From: Selenomonadales bacterium OttesenSCG-928-I06
GTDB taxonomy: Bacteria; Bacillota; Negativicutes; Sporomusales; Sporomusaceae
Length of the DNA stretch: 41,435 nucleotides
Direction: 5' to 3'
Assembly (NCBI GenBank): GCA_030266395.1
Contig: JAJDHX010000008.1
Location: 1-41,435, forward strand
The translations under genes and the position numbers were made by a program. Shown here one piece after another: positions 1-8,990 of the stretch. Under the pieces are notes generated by a model, which was not told where the DNA came from, ran no database searches, and was given only the letters and a program-made list of their open reading frames with translations. Every line of letters begins with the position of its first letter. Position 1 is the stretch's first letter.

Positions 1-23
1 TTTCCATATTTTATGTCAAACTA

Positions 24-52
24 TTGACATGTTAAAACAATGTTATTACAAT
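24..52 (+). promoter_or_regulatory. Sigma-A-type promoter of autotransporter 1
   Basis: TTGACA (24-29) and TACAAT (47-52) are separated by exactly 17 bases. This predicts a start near 59 and an untranslated leader of about 130 nt before the start codon at 192. A strong Shine-Dalgarno AGGAGGG lies at 178-184. I see no clear operator in the leader. Confidence 0.7.
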
Positions 53-191
53 TAAATTAGCAATAACTGCCAAAAAAACATCCCCTATAGAGCTTGAATT
101 TTATTATCTTTCTTCGAAAAAAATTCTAACCCCATCTTTTTTCTGAATTTTCACTTTTTTCGTACTCTAATTTTAGTAGGAGGGTTATAAT

Positions 192-3100
192 ATGATATCA
201 AATAACATTCGAAAATTTGGTAAATTTTCGGCAATTCATCTTTTGTCTTTTTGTTTCTTGTTTCCTCACATCTCACTGGCAACAGACACAACAGTTGAAT
301 CTATAACTGTCGTGTCGCAAAGTAGTATTGGGAAAACTTTAGCAGATGGTGATACTTTAACTATTAATGATTTTTTAAAAGTAAGCGGCACCAATGTTAA
401 AGGAGTTATTCTTAACGGTACAAGCACTGTCAATGTTGGAGGAAAAATAACTGTTTACGGAAACGATAAAAACTCTGGTCATGAAACCTTTGGCATTAAC
501 ATTTTAGAAAACGGCAAAGTCACAGCAGCCAGTATGGAGATTACAGGTAATGCCACAGGTATAAAAATGGCTGGCGGCACTATCACAATAGGAACTGATG
601 GTATAAGTATTGGCGATAATGTCAGCACTGGCGATGCAACTACTTCAAATGCCAACGGTGTAGAAGTAATTGGCGGAACAAATAATGTAATAAACAGCAA
701 TATAAATATAAACACAAATACTACAGGACGAATCAGAGGTGTTTATATACTTGAAGGAGATGTAACTATAAACGGCAACATTACTGTAGCCGGCTCTACA
801 AAAAGTAGTGGACATCACAATATTGGAATATACAGAGATAATAAAGCAAGCGGAACTACAAATATTAACGGCAATTTAAAAGCTATAGACAGTGGCACAG
901 GGTTAAATTTATCAATCCAGGATGATTTTAACTTTTCCGGAAATATAGAAGTTACATCAAATCTTAGTTCTGCCCAAAATAAAAGCACGACTGGAATGTA
1001 CCTTTCACTAAGCATTAATGCTGACCCCGAAAAACAACCACATGTTACTATAAAGTCAGATAGCATAACTGTTGCTGGCTATTTAACAACAGGTATTAAT
1101 ACACACACAAACACTACTATTGGGGGAAATACCGAAGAAAAAACAATTTTGAAAGTAACAAGTGGCAATAATGCTACAGGTATTGGTGTTTATGCAGGAA
1201 AAACAAATTTTACCGGTGACGCTTTTATAAGCGCTGATAATTCTGATGCATTCTCTTTAAGCGGTTCTAGAGGTGCTGAATTAGAAGTTAATGGTAATAT
1301 CACAAATTCAGGCGAAAAAAGTGCAGGCGTTTTTATAGAAGGCGGCAAATTCACTTCAACTGGAACTATTACAGTATCAGGAAAAGACTCACAGGGAATA
1401 TACGCAATTGCCGGTGTAACCTCAACTGAAAAAATAGCTACTGTAGATGTAAACGATGTTACTGTATCTGGAGAAAATTCTATAGGTGTATTACTTATTA
1501 CCTGGAATACCCGTCCAGATACAATTGCTACTGGAACAATCAGAGGTACTATTAATGTAACCGGTGATGATGCAGTAGGCGTTTATGCAACAAAATATTC
1601 CGGACCAGATGGCACCGAAGTTATAGCAGATGTTTTAGGCAATGTTAATGTATCTGGAAATGAATCTGTAGGTATATATTCAGCTCGTACCAGTATTGTT
1701 AATATGAAAGATAAAATAATGACAGTAAATCCAGAAGAAGGAGATACCGCAACAGGCTTTGCGGTAGGAGACGGCGGTATAATTAATCTGGAAAATGTTG
1801 AAGGTACTGCCAAAGATAATGGTGTATTGATAGCTGCTCTCTTTACAGGAGGCGGAATTGTTTCAGCTACAAACAGCAATTTAACCGGTAATGTAGTCCA
1901 CGAAGGTGAAATAGTTGAAGATGTTTCGGCAGGAACGCTCTCTTTAACGCTTTCTGAAGAGTCTTCTTTAACAGGTTCAATTAATGTAGGTGATGTTAGT
2001 GCAGATCCTGATAAGAAAATAGATGTAACGCTCAGTTCAGAAAATGATATCTGGAATGTTACCGGCAACTCAATTACTAATGGCAAGTTAAGCAATAGCG
2101 GTAAAATTAATTTTGACAACTTAAATGATTCTTTTAAAACTGTCACAGTTAAGGAATATTCTGCGGCTGGCGATAATGCTTCTCTCTACCTTAAAGCTGA
2201 TGTTGATGCAGAAAAAAGTGACCAGCTTGTAATTGATGGTAATGCTACCGGCAGTACTAAGGTATTTGTACGAAGCACTGTCGATTCATTAGGTTTAAAA
2301 ACAAGAATGGGAAGATCTCTTATTTTAGCTAATGATTGGGCAGCAAATGGCAGTGATGCTGAGTTTAATTTAGCAAATTCTCAAGGTTATGTTGATGCAG
2401 GAGGATATAAATATATTCTTGAACAAGACTTAACCAACGGCGGCACAGGCGATGATATGGAATGGTATCTTGTAAATAACGGGCTGTCTCCTTCTGGAGA
2501 AACTTTGGCACTTGGTTCAATAATAGTACCTGAGATATGGTACCTTGAAACCGAAACTCTCTTTAATAGAATGCAAGTTTATAATGATAAAGATTATAAA
2601 GGCGGATTCTGGATGGCTACAGGTGCCAAGAAGATAAAACATTCCAGACCTGGTTCTTATGGTAGTTTTGATCAAACTTTATATACAATGTCTCTAGGTT
2701 GGGATAAAAAGAAAGAACGCAGTAATGGCAATTGGTTTACTGGTATCATGGCCGGTTATGGCGAAGATGACAGAGACTCGATAAATGGCATCGGAAACAT
2801 TGACATGAAATCTTTCCAAACAAGTATTTATACTATCAACCAAAGAGATAATGGTCTTTATATGGGTGGTTTAATTAAGTATAATCGTTATAGAAGTGAC
2901 ATTACAGCAAGAATCAATGACAGCTATGAAAAAATAGGCGGACATTTAAATCAAGATGGTTTAGGCACTTCATTCATTTTGGGGAAAAGATTTGAAAGAA
3001 AAAATGGCTGGTACTTAGAACCTGAAGCACAAATTTCTTATCTGAGAATTTTTGAAGACAGTTATACCAGCAACTCCGGCAGCCGTATTAAAGTCCATGA

Positions 3101-3404
3101 TGGAGATTCCTTTAGAATTAGAGGCGGACTTACTTATGGACGCAAAAGAACATTTAAGAGTGGTTCAGAACTTGATGTTTATATAAACGCATCATTAGTT
3201 CATGAATTTGACGGCGAAACAGATGTTGTTATAGACAACACTAAACTTACAAGTGATTTTGGCGGCACGTGGGGTTCATATGGTATAGGAGCTATCTGGA
3301 AACTAAAAAACGGCAACTTCCTAAATGCTAAAGTCTATTACTCAGACGGCAACAAACGAACAGAACCATGGGGCTGTCACTTAAGTTTCACATTCAGAAT
3401 GTAA
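192..3404 (+). CDS. Type V autotransporter, adhesin-like
   Basis: A 1070-residue surface protein predicted to cross the outer membrane through its own C-terminal barrel. A Sec signal peptide spans about residues 1-30 (basic N-terminus, hydrophobic core, cut after SLA). Residues 31 to about 790 form a passenger rich in Gly, Thr, Asn, Ile and Val with repeated 'vtGdatGvyv'-like units, typical of a right-handed beta-helix stalk. From about residue 806 the sequence shows alternating aromatic strands (GGFWMATGAKK, MAGYGEDDR, YLEPEAQISY), the usual autotransporter barrel. The last residues are SFTFRM, so the usual terminal Phe/Trp is followed by two extra residues. ATG 192 is supported by AGGAGGG eight bases upstream. 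Barrel type and architecture match the second autotransporter at 18708. Ligand and function are unknown. Confidence 0.88.
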   Translation: MISNNIRKFGKFSAIHLLSFCFLFPHISLATDTTVESITVVSQSSIGKTLADGDTLTINDFLKVSGTNVKGVILNGTSTVNVGGKITVYGNDKNSGHETFGINILENGKVTAASMEITGNATGIKMAGGTITIGTDGISIGDNVSTGDATTSNANGVEVIGGTNNVINSNININTNTTGRIRGVYILEGDVTINGNITVAGSTKSSGHHNIGIYRDNKASGTTNINGNLKAIDSGTGLNLSIQDDFNFSGNIEVTSNLSSAQNKSTTGMYLSLSINADPEKQPHVTIKSDSITVAGYLTTGINTHTNTTIGGNTEEKTILKVTSGNNATGIGVYAGKTNFTGDAFISADNSDAFSLSGSRGAELEVNGNITNSGEKSAGVFIEGGKFTSTGTITVSGKDSQGIYAIAGVTSTEKIATVDVNDVTVSGENSIGVLLITWNTRPDTIATGTIRGTINVTGDDAVGVYATKYSGPDGTEVIADVLGNVNVSGNESVGIYSARTSIVNMKDKIMTVNPEEGDTATGFAVGDGGIINLENVEGTAKDNGVLIAALFTGGGIVSATNSNLTGNVVHEGEIVEDVSAGTLSLTLSEESSLTGSINVGDVSADPDKKIDVTLSSENDIWNVTGNSITNGKLSNSGKINFDNLNDSFKTVTVKEYSAAGDNASLYLKADVDAEKSDQLVIDGNATGSTKVFVRSTVDSLGLKTRMGRSLILANDWAANGSDAEFNLANSQGYVDAGGYKYILEQDLTNGGTGDDMEWYLVNNGLSPSGETLALGSIIVPEIWYLETETLFNRMQVYNDKDYKGGFWMATGAKKIKHSRPGSYGSFDQTLYTMSLGWDKKKERSNGNWFTGIMAGYGEDDRDSINGIGNIDMKSFQTSIYTINQRDNGLYMGGLIKYNRYRSDITARINDSYEKIGGHLNQDGLGTSFILGKRFERKNGWYLEPEAQISYLRIFEDSYTSNSGSRIKVHDGDSFRIRGGLTYGRKRTFKSGSELDVYINASLVHEFDGETDVVIDNTKLTSDFGGTWGSYGIGAIWKLKNGNFLNAKVYYSDGNKRTEPWGCHLSFTFRM

Positions 3405-3423
3405 ACAAAAATGACCTAGTCTT

Positions 3424-3470
3424 AAAAAAAAACACGCGAAGCGTACAAAGTACGTCTTCCGTGTTTTTTT
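3424..3470. terminator. Bidirectional terminator with GTAC-AAA-GTAC apex
   Basis: An A-tract, a long stem (AACACG, GAAG, GTAC arms), loop AAA and a T-tract follow the stop codon of autotransporter 1. The apex GTAC-AAA-GTAC resembles the apex of the larger palindromes at 4041, 7806 and 9854. Confidence 0.8.
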
Positions 3471-3489
3471 AACACCCTATTACCACCAC

Positions 3490-4036
3490 ACCTGTGTGCC
3501 TTGGCAAAGCTCAAGCACACACACTCAAACCAACCCACCACCAACTGACCCCCACAAAAAGCATCTCAAAAAACACCTGTGCCTTGGCGAAGCTCAAGCA
3601 CACACACACCAACTCAACCCACCACCAACTAACCCCCCACAAAAAGCATCTCAAAAAACACATGTGCCTTGGCGAAGCTCAAGCACACACACACCAACTC
3701 AACCCACCACCAACTAACCCCCCACAAAAAGCATCTCAAAAAACACATGTGCCTTGGCTAAGCTCAAGCACACACACCAACCCAACCCACCACCAACTGC
3801 CCCCCGCAAAAAGCACGTGTGCCTTGGCGAAGCTCAAGCACACACACCAACTCAACCCACCACCAACTAACCCCCCACAAAAAGCATCTCAAAAAACACA
3901 TGTGCCTTGGCGAAGCCCAAGCACACACACACCAACTCAACCCACCACCAACTGACCCCCCACAAAAAGCATCTCAAAAAACACATGTGCCTTGGCGAAG
4001 CTCAAGCACACACACACCAACTCAACCCACCACCAG
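3490..4036. repeat. Seven-copy tandem repeat, 83-85 bp unit
   Basis: Copies begin with GTGCCTTGG at 3496, 3579, 3664, 3749, 3819, 3902 and 3987. The period is 83-85 bases, except for one unit shortened to 70. Each unit opens with a small hairpin (GTGC..TTGGC-GAA-GC..CAA..GCAC), followed by a CA-rich stretch and a CCACCAAC-rich stretch. The composition is strongly strand-asymmetric (C and A on this strand) and unlike the AT-rich surroundings. The 85-bp period is not a multiple of three, so the open frames across it read the same DNA in shifting frames and are not convincing genes. The whole stretch from 3471 to 4166 holds this array and the palindrome after it. Confidence 0.9.
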
Positions 4037-4040
4037 ACTT

Positions 4041-4168
4041 AAAAACGCACGAGAAGTATGTATATGCAAGGCGGATTAAAAAAGTCAGGCTGGGCAGTGT
4101 ACACATGGTACATAACCAGTCTGACTTTTTTAACCAACGCAGCAGATGCATGCTTATCGTGCGTTTTT
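4041..4168. repeat. Nested palindromic element, copy A
   Basis: The outer arms AAAAACGCACG (4041) and CGTGCGTTTTT (4158-4168) enclose an inner terminator-like stem. That stem has AAAAAAGTCAG and CTGACTTTTTT arms and apex GTAC-ACATG-GTAC (4099-4111). On the minus strand the right arm reads GATAAGCATGCATCTGCTGC, a block shared with the elements at 7806 and 9854. The right edge touches the murB stop, so the inner stem may also terminate murB transcription. Confidence 0.75.
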
Positions 4169-5132
4169 ACTTTTCGCCGATGACGCGAACTTCTGACTTT
4201 AGTTCAACCTGAAATTTATCATAAACCGTAGCTCTAATCTTCTCAATCAAATCTAAAACATCTTTAGCTGTAGCATCTCCTGCATTTACAATAAAACCTG
4301 CATGCTTTAAAGATACCTCAGCGCCACCTATTCTGACACCTTTTAGACCGGAATTTTCAATCAAGGTACCTGCATAATTGCCTTCAGGACGTTTAAATAC
4401 ACTACCAGCACTGGCACTGTCTACAGGCTGTCTGGACTCTCTTTTTTCAGTATATTCGTCCATTCTTGTCATTATCTCGTTTCTGTCTCCTGGTCTAAGA
4501 GAAAATTCCACCTCTAAAATAATAGTAAAAGTCTCTTGAAAAATGCTGTGTCTATAACCAAAATTAAGTTCTTCTTTAGTAAACCTTTTAATCTTGTTAT
4601 CTTCTGTAATTGCAGTAACAGCACTGACTACCTGGCTCATTTCCCCGCCGTAAGCTCCGGCATTCATAAAAACCGCCCCACCTACACTGCCAGGAATACC
4701 TATGGCAAATTCAAGACCAATAAGAGATTCTCTGAGACTATATTTAGAAACATCCTTTAACATTGCACCTGTTCCTGCATAAAGAACGTCATCTTCATAC
4801 TTTATATAAGCTAACTTATCAGTAAATTTTAAAACAACCCCACGAACTCCCTTATCCAGCACAAGCACATTGGAACCGTTACCTAAAATAGTTACAGGAA
4901 CTTTATATTTGCGGCATAAACCAACTATATTAGAAACTTCTTGAAAAGAAGTTGGCATCACTAAATAATCCGCCGGACCACCTATTTTAAAAGTGGTATG
5001 AGCTGACATAGGTTCGTTAAAAAGTAGACAACCTGGTTTTGTGATAGACCTTAGTTCATCTACAAAATCATTTCTTGCGCCATTTTCATAATAAGTATTA
5101 CTCATTTCAAGAGAAGACGTAAGACTGTTCAA
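4167..5132 (-). CDS. murB: UDP-N-acetylenolpyruvoylglucosamine reductase MurB
   Basis: A cytoplasmic FAD enzyme that reduces UDP-GlcNAc-enolpyruvate with NADPH to UDP-MurNAc, an essential peptidoglycan step. Visible motifs are TTFKIGGPADYL and GNGSNVLV in the FAD domain. IGIPGSVGGAVFMNAGAYGGE, the catalytic-serine loop SAGSVFKRP, and HAGFIVN near the C-terminus are also present. The start is uncertain. TTG at 5132 follows AAGGAG by 10 bases, with that SD overlapping the end of the upstream gene. ATG at 5105 gives a protein closer to usual MurB length but has no visible SD. The longer upstream extension to 5213 would overlap the YlbF-like gene and is rejected. Likely co-transcribed with the gene at 5140. 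Confidence 0.93.
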   Translation of the reverse strand: MNSLTSSLEMSNTYYENGARNDFVDELRSITKPGCLLFNEPMSAHTTFKIGGPADYLVMPTSFQEVSNIVGLCRKYKVPVTILGNGSNVLVLDKGVRGVVLKFTDKLAYIKYEDDVLYAGTGAMLKDVSKYSLRESLIGLEFAIGIPGSVGGAVFMNAGAYGGEMSQVVSAVTAITEDNKIKRFTKEELNFGYRHSIFQETFTIILEVEFSLRPGDRNEIMTRMDEYTEKRESRQPVDSASAGSVFKRPEGNYAGTLIENSGLKGVRIGGAEVSLKHAGFIVNAGDATAKDVLDLIEKIRATVYDKFQVELKSEVRVIGEK

Positions 5133-5139
5133 ATTCTCA

Positions 5140-5493
5140 CTACTCCTTAAAAATATCCATTTCAGCCAGATCAGAGAAAGTATCTCCAATAATTTTATAA
5201 ACATCTCCTGCAAGCTGCATTAATGTCATATGAGCTATTAAGAAATCTCTAGCTGCTGTATTTAAATTTATTAATTCACGAAGACTTTTCATTTTTTCTA
5301 CTGTTTCTGGGTTTTGCTCTTCACCCATCATTGTAGCTCTTTCAAGTTCTACCTGAGCTTTAAAAAAATCTCTTACCATGTTCTTTACAGACTCGTCTTT
5401 ATCAAGAGTTTCTTTAGCTGCTAATAGTTTACTATATTCAGGTCCTTCCTTAATCATTCTTGAAAGTTCATGTACTTTATCATATACATTCAT
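5140..5493 (-). CDS. YlbF/YmcA-family (Com_YlbF) protein
   Basis: A 117-residue, all-helical, charged protein. Its pattern (KVHELSRMIKEGPEYSKLLAAKE, an internal DFF-KAQVELE, then a second helix pair) is that of the YlbF/YmcA family. In Bacillus, members of this family act with RNase Y in mRNA processing and influence competence, sporulation and biofilm formation. No enzyme motif is expected or seen. SD GGAGGT lies 12 bases before ATG 5493. The gene ends within the SD region of murB, which suggests translational coupling. Which paralog (YlbF, YmcA or YheA) it represents cannot be decided here. Confidence 0.85.
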   Translation of the reverse strand: MNVYDKVHELSRMIKEGPEYSKLLAAKETLDKDESVKNMVRDFFKAQVELERATMMGEEQNPETVEKMKSLRELINLNTAARDFLIAHMTLMQLAGDVYKIIGDTFSDLAEMDIFKE

Positions 5494-5624
5494 AAAAAAA
5501 GATTACCTCCAGCTTATTATTTGCAAATTTTTTTAAAATATTTGTTTAGTTATCTAAAACTAATTATATTCTACCTTATTTTAGCAATATAATTCCACTT
5601 TATCAAGTGTTTTGAGTGATTAAC

Positions 5625-6083
5625 TCAAACCATAAATTTAAAATTCTGTTGTCTCATGACTTCATAAACTACTATAGCTACAGCATTTGAAAGATTTAGC
5701 GACCTGGCATCTTTAGTCATGGGGATTCTAAAACAAGTTTCTTTATTTTGATCTAAAAGATCTTTCGGCAAACCTGCTGTTTCTTTGCCAAAAACTATAA
5801 AGTCGTCAAAAGCAAATTCAAATTCTGAATAAGCCTTTTTAGCTTTTGTAGTACTGAAATAAAATTTATGATCTTGGTATTTAGCTAAAAGCTCATTAAA
5901 ATTTTCGTGATACTCTATATCAAGCAAATGCCAATAATCAAGACCTGCTCTTTTTAAGTATTTATCTTCTACTGAAAATCCAAGCGGTTTAACCAGATGA
6001 AGTTTGGAGCCGGTTGCGGCACATAATCTAGCTATGTTTCCTGTGTTACCCGGAATTTCAGGTTCTACCAGAACCACATGCAA
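5625..6083 (-). CDS. trmL: tRNA (cytidine/uridine-34-2'-O)-methyltransferase TrmL
   Basis: A SPOUT-fold methyltransferase that uses SAM to methylate the wobble ribose of certain tRNA-Leu species. Diagnostic features are the N-terminal HVVLVEPEIPGNTGNIAR, the knot-forming IVFGKETAGLP loop and the C-terminal IPMTKDARSLNLSNAVAIVVYE segment. Length (152 residues) is normal. I place the start at TTG 6083, eight bases after AGGAG. The upstream GTG at 6092 would overlap that SD, and family members begin with 'MHVVLVEPEIP'. Confidence 0.93.
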   Translation of the reverse strand: MHVVLVEPEIPGNTGNIARLCAATGSKLHLVKPLGFSVEDKYLKRAGLDYWHLLDIEYHENFNELLAKYQDHKFYFSTTKAKKAYSEFEFAFDDFIVFGKETAGLPKDLLDQNKETCFRIPMTKDARSLNLSNAVAIVVYEVMRQQNFKFMV

Positions 6084-6158
6084 AAAAATCACTCCTATAG
6101 CTAAAATCGGACTTTTGTATACCTAGTAAATATTTCTATAAAAATTGCCAATATCCTG

Positions 6159-7727
6159 CTAGGTAGCTGTTTGAGGCTCTTTTGGCAGTTTAGGATAAAT
6201 AACAAGCTTGAATTCATCTAGTTTTTGATCTTTTTCTTTTTTATATGTGACAGAATGTAAAAGTGTCTTTAATATTTTGTTTTTAAGTGAAATATCAGGA
6301 CACTGTTCATAATAGCTAAGGATTGGCTGTTCTTCTAATATGAATGATTTTTGCTCTTGAAGCTGTCTTTTTAATTCTTTTAACTCAGACTCTGTTTGAA
6401 CAAACTCCTGTTCTAGTTTTTCTTCTTTTTTTGCAAGGATAGTAAGTCTTGTATTATATAGCTTTTCATCGTATATTTTCTTTTCTAAAAGCTCACAAAG
6501 ATGTTCTTTTTGCTCTTTGGTTTGTTTAATTAAGTTTCTTAATTTAGTTAGTTCTTTTGCTTTGATTTCAGCTAATTCTTTCTTTTTATCCGAACATGTG
6601 TTGCCTTTAAGTCTTATTTTATAATTTCCCAGCCATTTTCTCAGCGCCTCTACTACAGTGTTTTCAATATATTCAAATCTGCTGCTTTTATTAGGGCAAT
6701 TTGGCGTTGTACAAATCAGATGAGGTTTTTGTTTGGGATAAGGTCTATAAGTAAGCGGTTTTTGGCAAATCTCACAGAAAATTAGACCTGCTAAAGAATT
6801 TTTAAGTTCTTTATTTTTTCTTACAGGGCTATGGTATCTTTTTAAAATGTCTTGCGTTTTTTTGAATGTATCTTCTGAAACAAGGGGTTCATGTTTGCCT
6901 TTAACTTCAAGCCATTCTTCTTTAGGACGCTGACGTGTTTCTTTTTTTAAAACATCTTTTTTTGTTTCTTTTTTACGCCACTGTATTTTGCCAAGATAAA
7001 CTTCGTTTTTGAGTATTTGTAAAACCAGCGGTGCTGACCAGGCTTTACCTGTATATGTTTTCTCTCCTAATATGTTGAGATGTTCTGCTATTTTGCCTGT
7101 TCCCATTTTCAGTTCTGTATAAAGTTTAAAGATAAGTTTGACGTTTTTTGCTTGCTGGGGATGCGGCATTAAAATTCTATTATTTTTGTTTTTTCTAATT
7201 AAATAACCATAAGGCGGTTTTGCCCCCAGATAGTTTCCCTCCAGAACAGACCTAAGTCTGCCTCTTTGCAGTCTGCGGGTGATTAGTTTCAGTTCTTTTC
7301 TGGCCATAAAGGTTTCGAATTCTGTGTATTCTTCGTCAAGTTCGTCGTTTAGATCATAAATTTTTCTCAAAGTTACTATTTTGGTACCTGTTTCTTTAAA
7401 TGTGTCTATTATGAGCCCTTGATCCTGCATTTTACCTCTACCCAGCCTGTCTATATCAACACACCAGACAGAAGCCCATTTTTTAGCTGTAACCTCAGCC
7501 AACAGTTTTTTCATTTCCGGACGCTGAGCAATACTTTCGCCTGAAACTATTTCTTGAAATATCTTATCTATTTTTACGCCATGTTCGCCAGCAAGTTTAA
7601 GCAAAACTTTTTTATGTTTGGATAAAGTCTCACCGCTTCCTTGCAGCTCAGCTTCGCGATCTTCTCTTGATTTTCTCAAATAAAAACAAGCAGGTTCCAA
7701 ACTTTTATCGTGATTACCCACAAACAC
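6159..7727 (-). CDS. Large serine recombinase
   Basis: A 522-residue site-specific DNA recombinase. The N-terminal resolvase-type catalytic domain has YLRKSRED with the nucleophilic Ser near residue 22, then DIDRLGRG with the catalytic arginines. A 'recombinase' domain follows (GRLRSVLEGNYLGAKPPYGY, then GKAWSAPLVLQILKNEVYLGK). Next comes a Cys4 zinc ribbon (CEIC...CTTPNCPN) and a long Lys/Glu-rich coiled coil (about residues 375-460). GTG 7727 is supported by a purine-rich GGGCGGTGG five bases upstream. No excisionase, conjugation or phage genes lie next to it. It appears solitary between trmL and pxpC, so it may be a relic of an integrated element or a stand-alone inverting or integrating enzyme. 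Confidence 0.9.
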   Translation of the reverse strand: MFVGNHDKSLEPACFYLRKSREDREAELQGSGETLSKHKKVLLKLAGEHGVKIDKIFQEIVSGESIAQRPEMKKLLAEVTAKKWASVWCVDIDRLGRGKMQDQGLIIDTFKETGTKIVTLRKIYDLNDELDEEYTEFETFMARKELKLITRRLQRGRLRSVLEGNYLGAKPPYGYLIRKNKNNRILMPHPQQAKNVKLIFKLYTELKMGTGKIAEHLNILGEKTYTGKAWSAPLVLQILKNEVYLGKIQWRKKETKKDVLKKETRQRPKEEWLEVKGKHEPLVSEDTFKKTQDILKRYHSPVRKNKELKNSLAGLIFCEICQKPLTYRPYPKQKPHLICTTPNCPNKSSRFEYIENTVVEALRKWLGNYKIRLKGNTCSDKKKELAEIKAKELTKLRNLIKQTKEQKEHLCELLEKKIYDEKLYNTRLTILAKKEEKLEQEFVQTESELKELKRQLQEQKSFILEEQPILSYYEQCPDISLKNKILKTLLHSVTYKKEKDQKLDEFKLVIYPKLPKEPQTAT

Positions 7728-7805
7728 TCATACCACCGCCCTCTATTACAACTTATTAAGTTTTAAGTCATAATAGAAGGAAATAAAAAATCCCCTAACT
7801 ATGCG

Positions 7806-7949
7806 AATAGTATATAAATAAATTAGAAGTGTGCAGATACAAAGAAAAAATAAACTGAAGCTTAGGAGTCGTACTAGCTGTACGTCGACTATGCTTCGGT
7901 TTATTTTTTCTGCAGTAGATGTGCGCTTATCATTTATTTAGATGCTATT
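7806..7949. repeat. Nested palindromic element, copy B
   Basis: The outer arms (AATAGTATATAAATAAAT at 7806 and its imperfect complement at 7932-7949) enclose a strong inner hairpin. That hairpin has AAAAAATAAAC and GTTTATTTTTT arms, and the apex is GTAC-TAGCT-GTAC (7871-7883). The minus strand carries GATAAGCGCACATCTACTGC, matching the block in the other copies. It fills most of the gap between the recombinase and pxpC and could terminate either gene. Confidence 0.75.
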
Positions 7950-7970
7950 CCCCGCTAATAATGCAATACG

Positions 7971-8990
7971 TTACTGTACTTCCATTAGGTCTAAATTGTA
8001 TTGTTGCCCACCAACTTTAATTGAATATTTTCTATACAAAGCCTGCCTGGAAGCTGCCGCAAATTCTTCAACTTCTGCATAAGAAGCATACAGTGTCCTA
8101 AGTTCTTCTTCTGCCAATTCTTCTGTACACATTTTAAACAAAACCGGATCTCCTGGCTTAGCTTGGGCAAGTTTCCAAAGGTCTGCTGTAATTACAGCGC
8201 CAATTTTGGCATAACCGCCTGTTGTTTGTCTGTCTGCCATCATTATTATAGGCTCGCCACTGCCTGGAATCTGAATAGCTCCCATACAGGAAGCATCTGA
8301 AACTATATCAGGTTTAGCAGAATGTTTGACAAGCTTTCCTTCCAAATTACTGGACATTCTGCTGATATCGTCACCTATTGTATATTCACTGCTAAAGAAG
8401 ATTTCTTTTCCTTCTTTGCTGAAATAGTCATCTTGAGGCCCTAATAAAACTCTTAAAGTTATTTTGTTTTGATATTGTTTTATAAACTTTTTGGAAAGAA
8501 TTATTGTACTCATAGGCAAGTTAGTATGTTCGCCTATTTCTAAGGTATCATCTATTTGCAATGCTCTGCCATGATGACCACCTATGCCGCCTCTGGTATA
8601 TGTGGAACGGCTTCCTAAAATCAGTGGTACATCTATGCCGCCATATGCTGCCAGATAAGTATAGGTACCTCTTTGAGAATAGCCAAATTCAAGAATGCTG
8701 CCTGCATCTACGTAAAAAGATGTCCAAGGCGCTACTTTTTCTCCGTTTAAGGTTGCTCCCATATCTGCACCGCATATTGAAATATAGGCATCTTTAACAA
8801 ATTCAAATGTGCCGCCTGAGCTGATCATTTCTATTACCGCAGCTCCAGCAGTATTGCCAACCAGAATGTTCGCAACTCTATAAGCATAGCCGTCCATAGC
8901 TCCTGATACCGGTAGACCAAAAGCCTGGTAGCCATATCTGCCTTCGTCTTGGATTGTTGTAAAGAAGCCTGGATTAATTACTTTTATCAA
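7971..8990 (-). CDS. pxpC: 5-oxoprolinase subunit C (PxpC/KipA family)
   Basis: Family members form, with PxpA and PxpB, the ATP-dependent 5-oxoprolinase that opens pyroglutamate to glutamate. The 339-residue protein shows the cyclophilin-like biotin-carboxylase-related fold signature: PGFFTTIQDEGRYGYQAFGLPVSGAMDGYAYRVAN at the start. Later it has GIGGHHGRAL and GEPIIMMADRQTTGGYAKIG. The start is TTG 8990, whose TTGA overlaps the pxpB stop, a classic coupled arrangement. No pxpA (LamB/YcsF) is present beside it. Confidence 0.9.
   Translation of the reverse strand: MIKVINPGFFTTIQDEGRYGYQAFGLPVSGAMDGYAYRVANILVGNTAGAAVIEMISSGGTFEFVKDAYISICGADMGATLNGEKVAPWTSFYVDAGSILEFGYSQRGTYTYLAAYGGIDVPLILGSRSTYTRGGIGGHHGRALQIDDTLEIGEHTNLPMSTIILSKKFIKQYQNKITLRVLLGPQDDYFSKEGKEIFFSSEYTIGDDISRMSSNLEGKLVKHSAKPDIVSDASCMGAIQIPGSGEPIIMMADRQTTGGYAKIGAVITADLWKLAQAKPGDPVLFKMCTEELAEEELRTLYASYAEVEEFAAASRQALYRKYSIKVGGQQYNLDLMEVQ

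Noticed and set aside
1583-2146. 187-codon minus-strand frame inside autotransporter 1
   Set aside because: It is a low-complexity shadow of the Gly/Thr-rich repeats, with no SD and no family resemblance. The same applies to the minus-strand frames at 479, 815, 19139, 20027, 20960 and 21879.
3490-4036. CRISPR array
   Set aside because: The whole 83-85 bp unit is conserved; there are no variable spacers of uniform size and no cas genes.
3494-4212. Several overlapping plus-strand frames of 73-153 codons across the tandem repeat
   Set aside because: The repeat period is not a multiple of three, the frames translate the same DNA in different phases, and no SD or family is seen.
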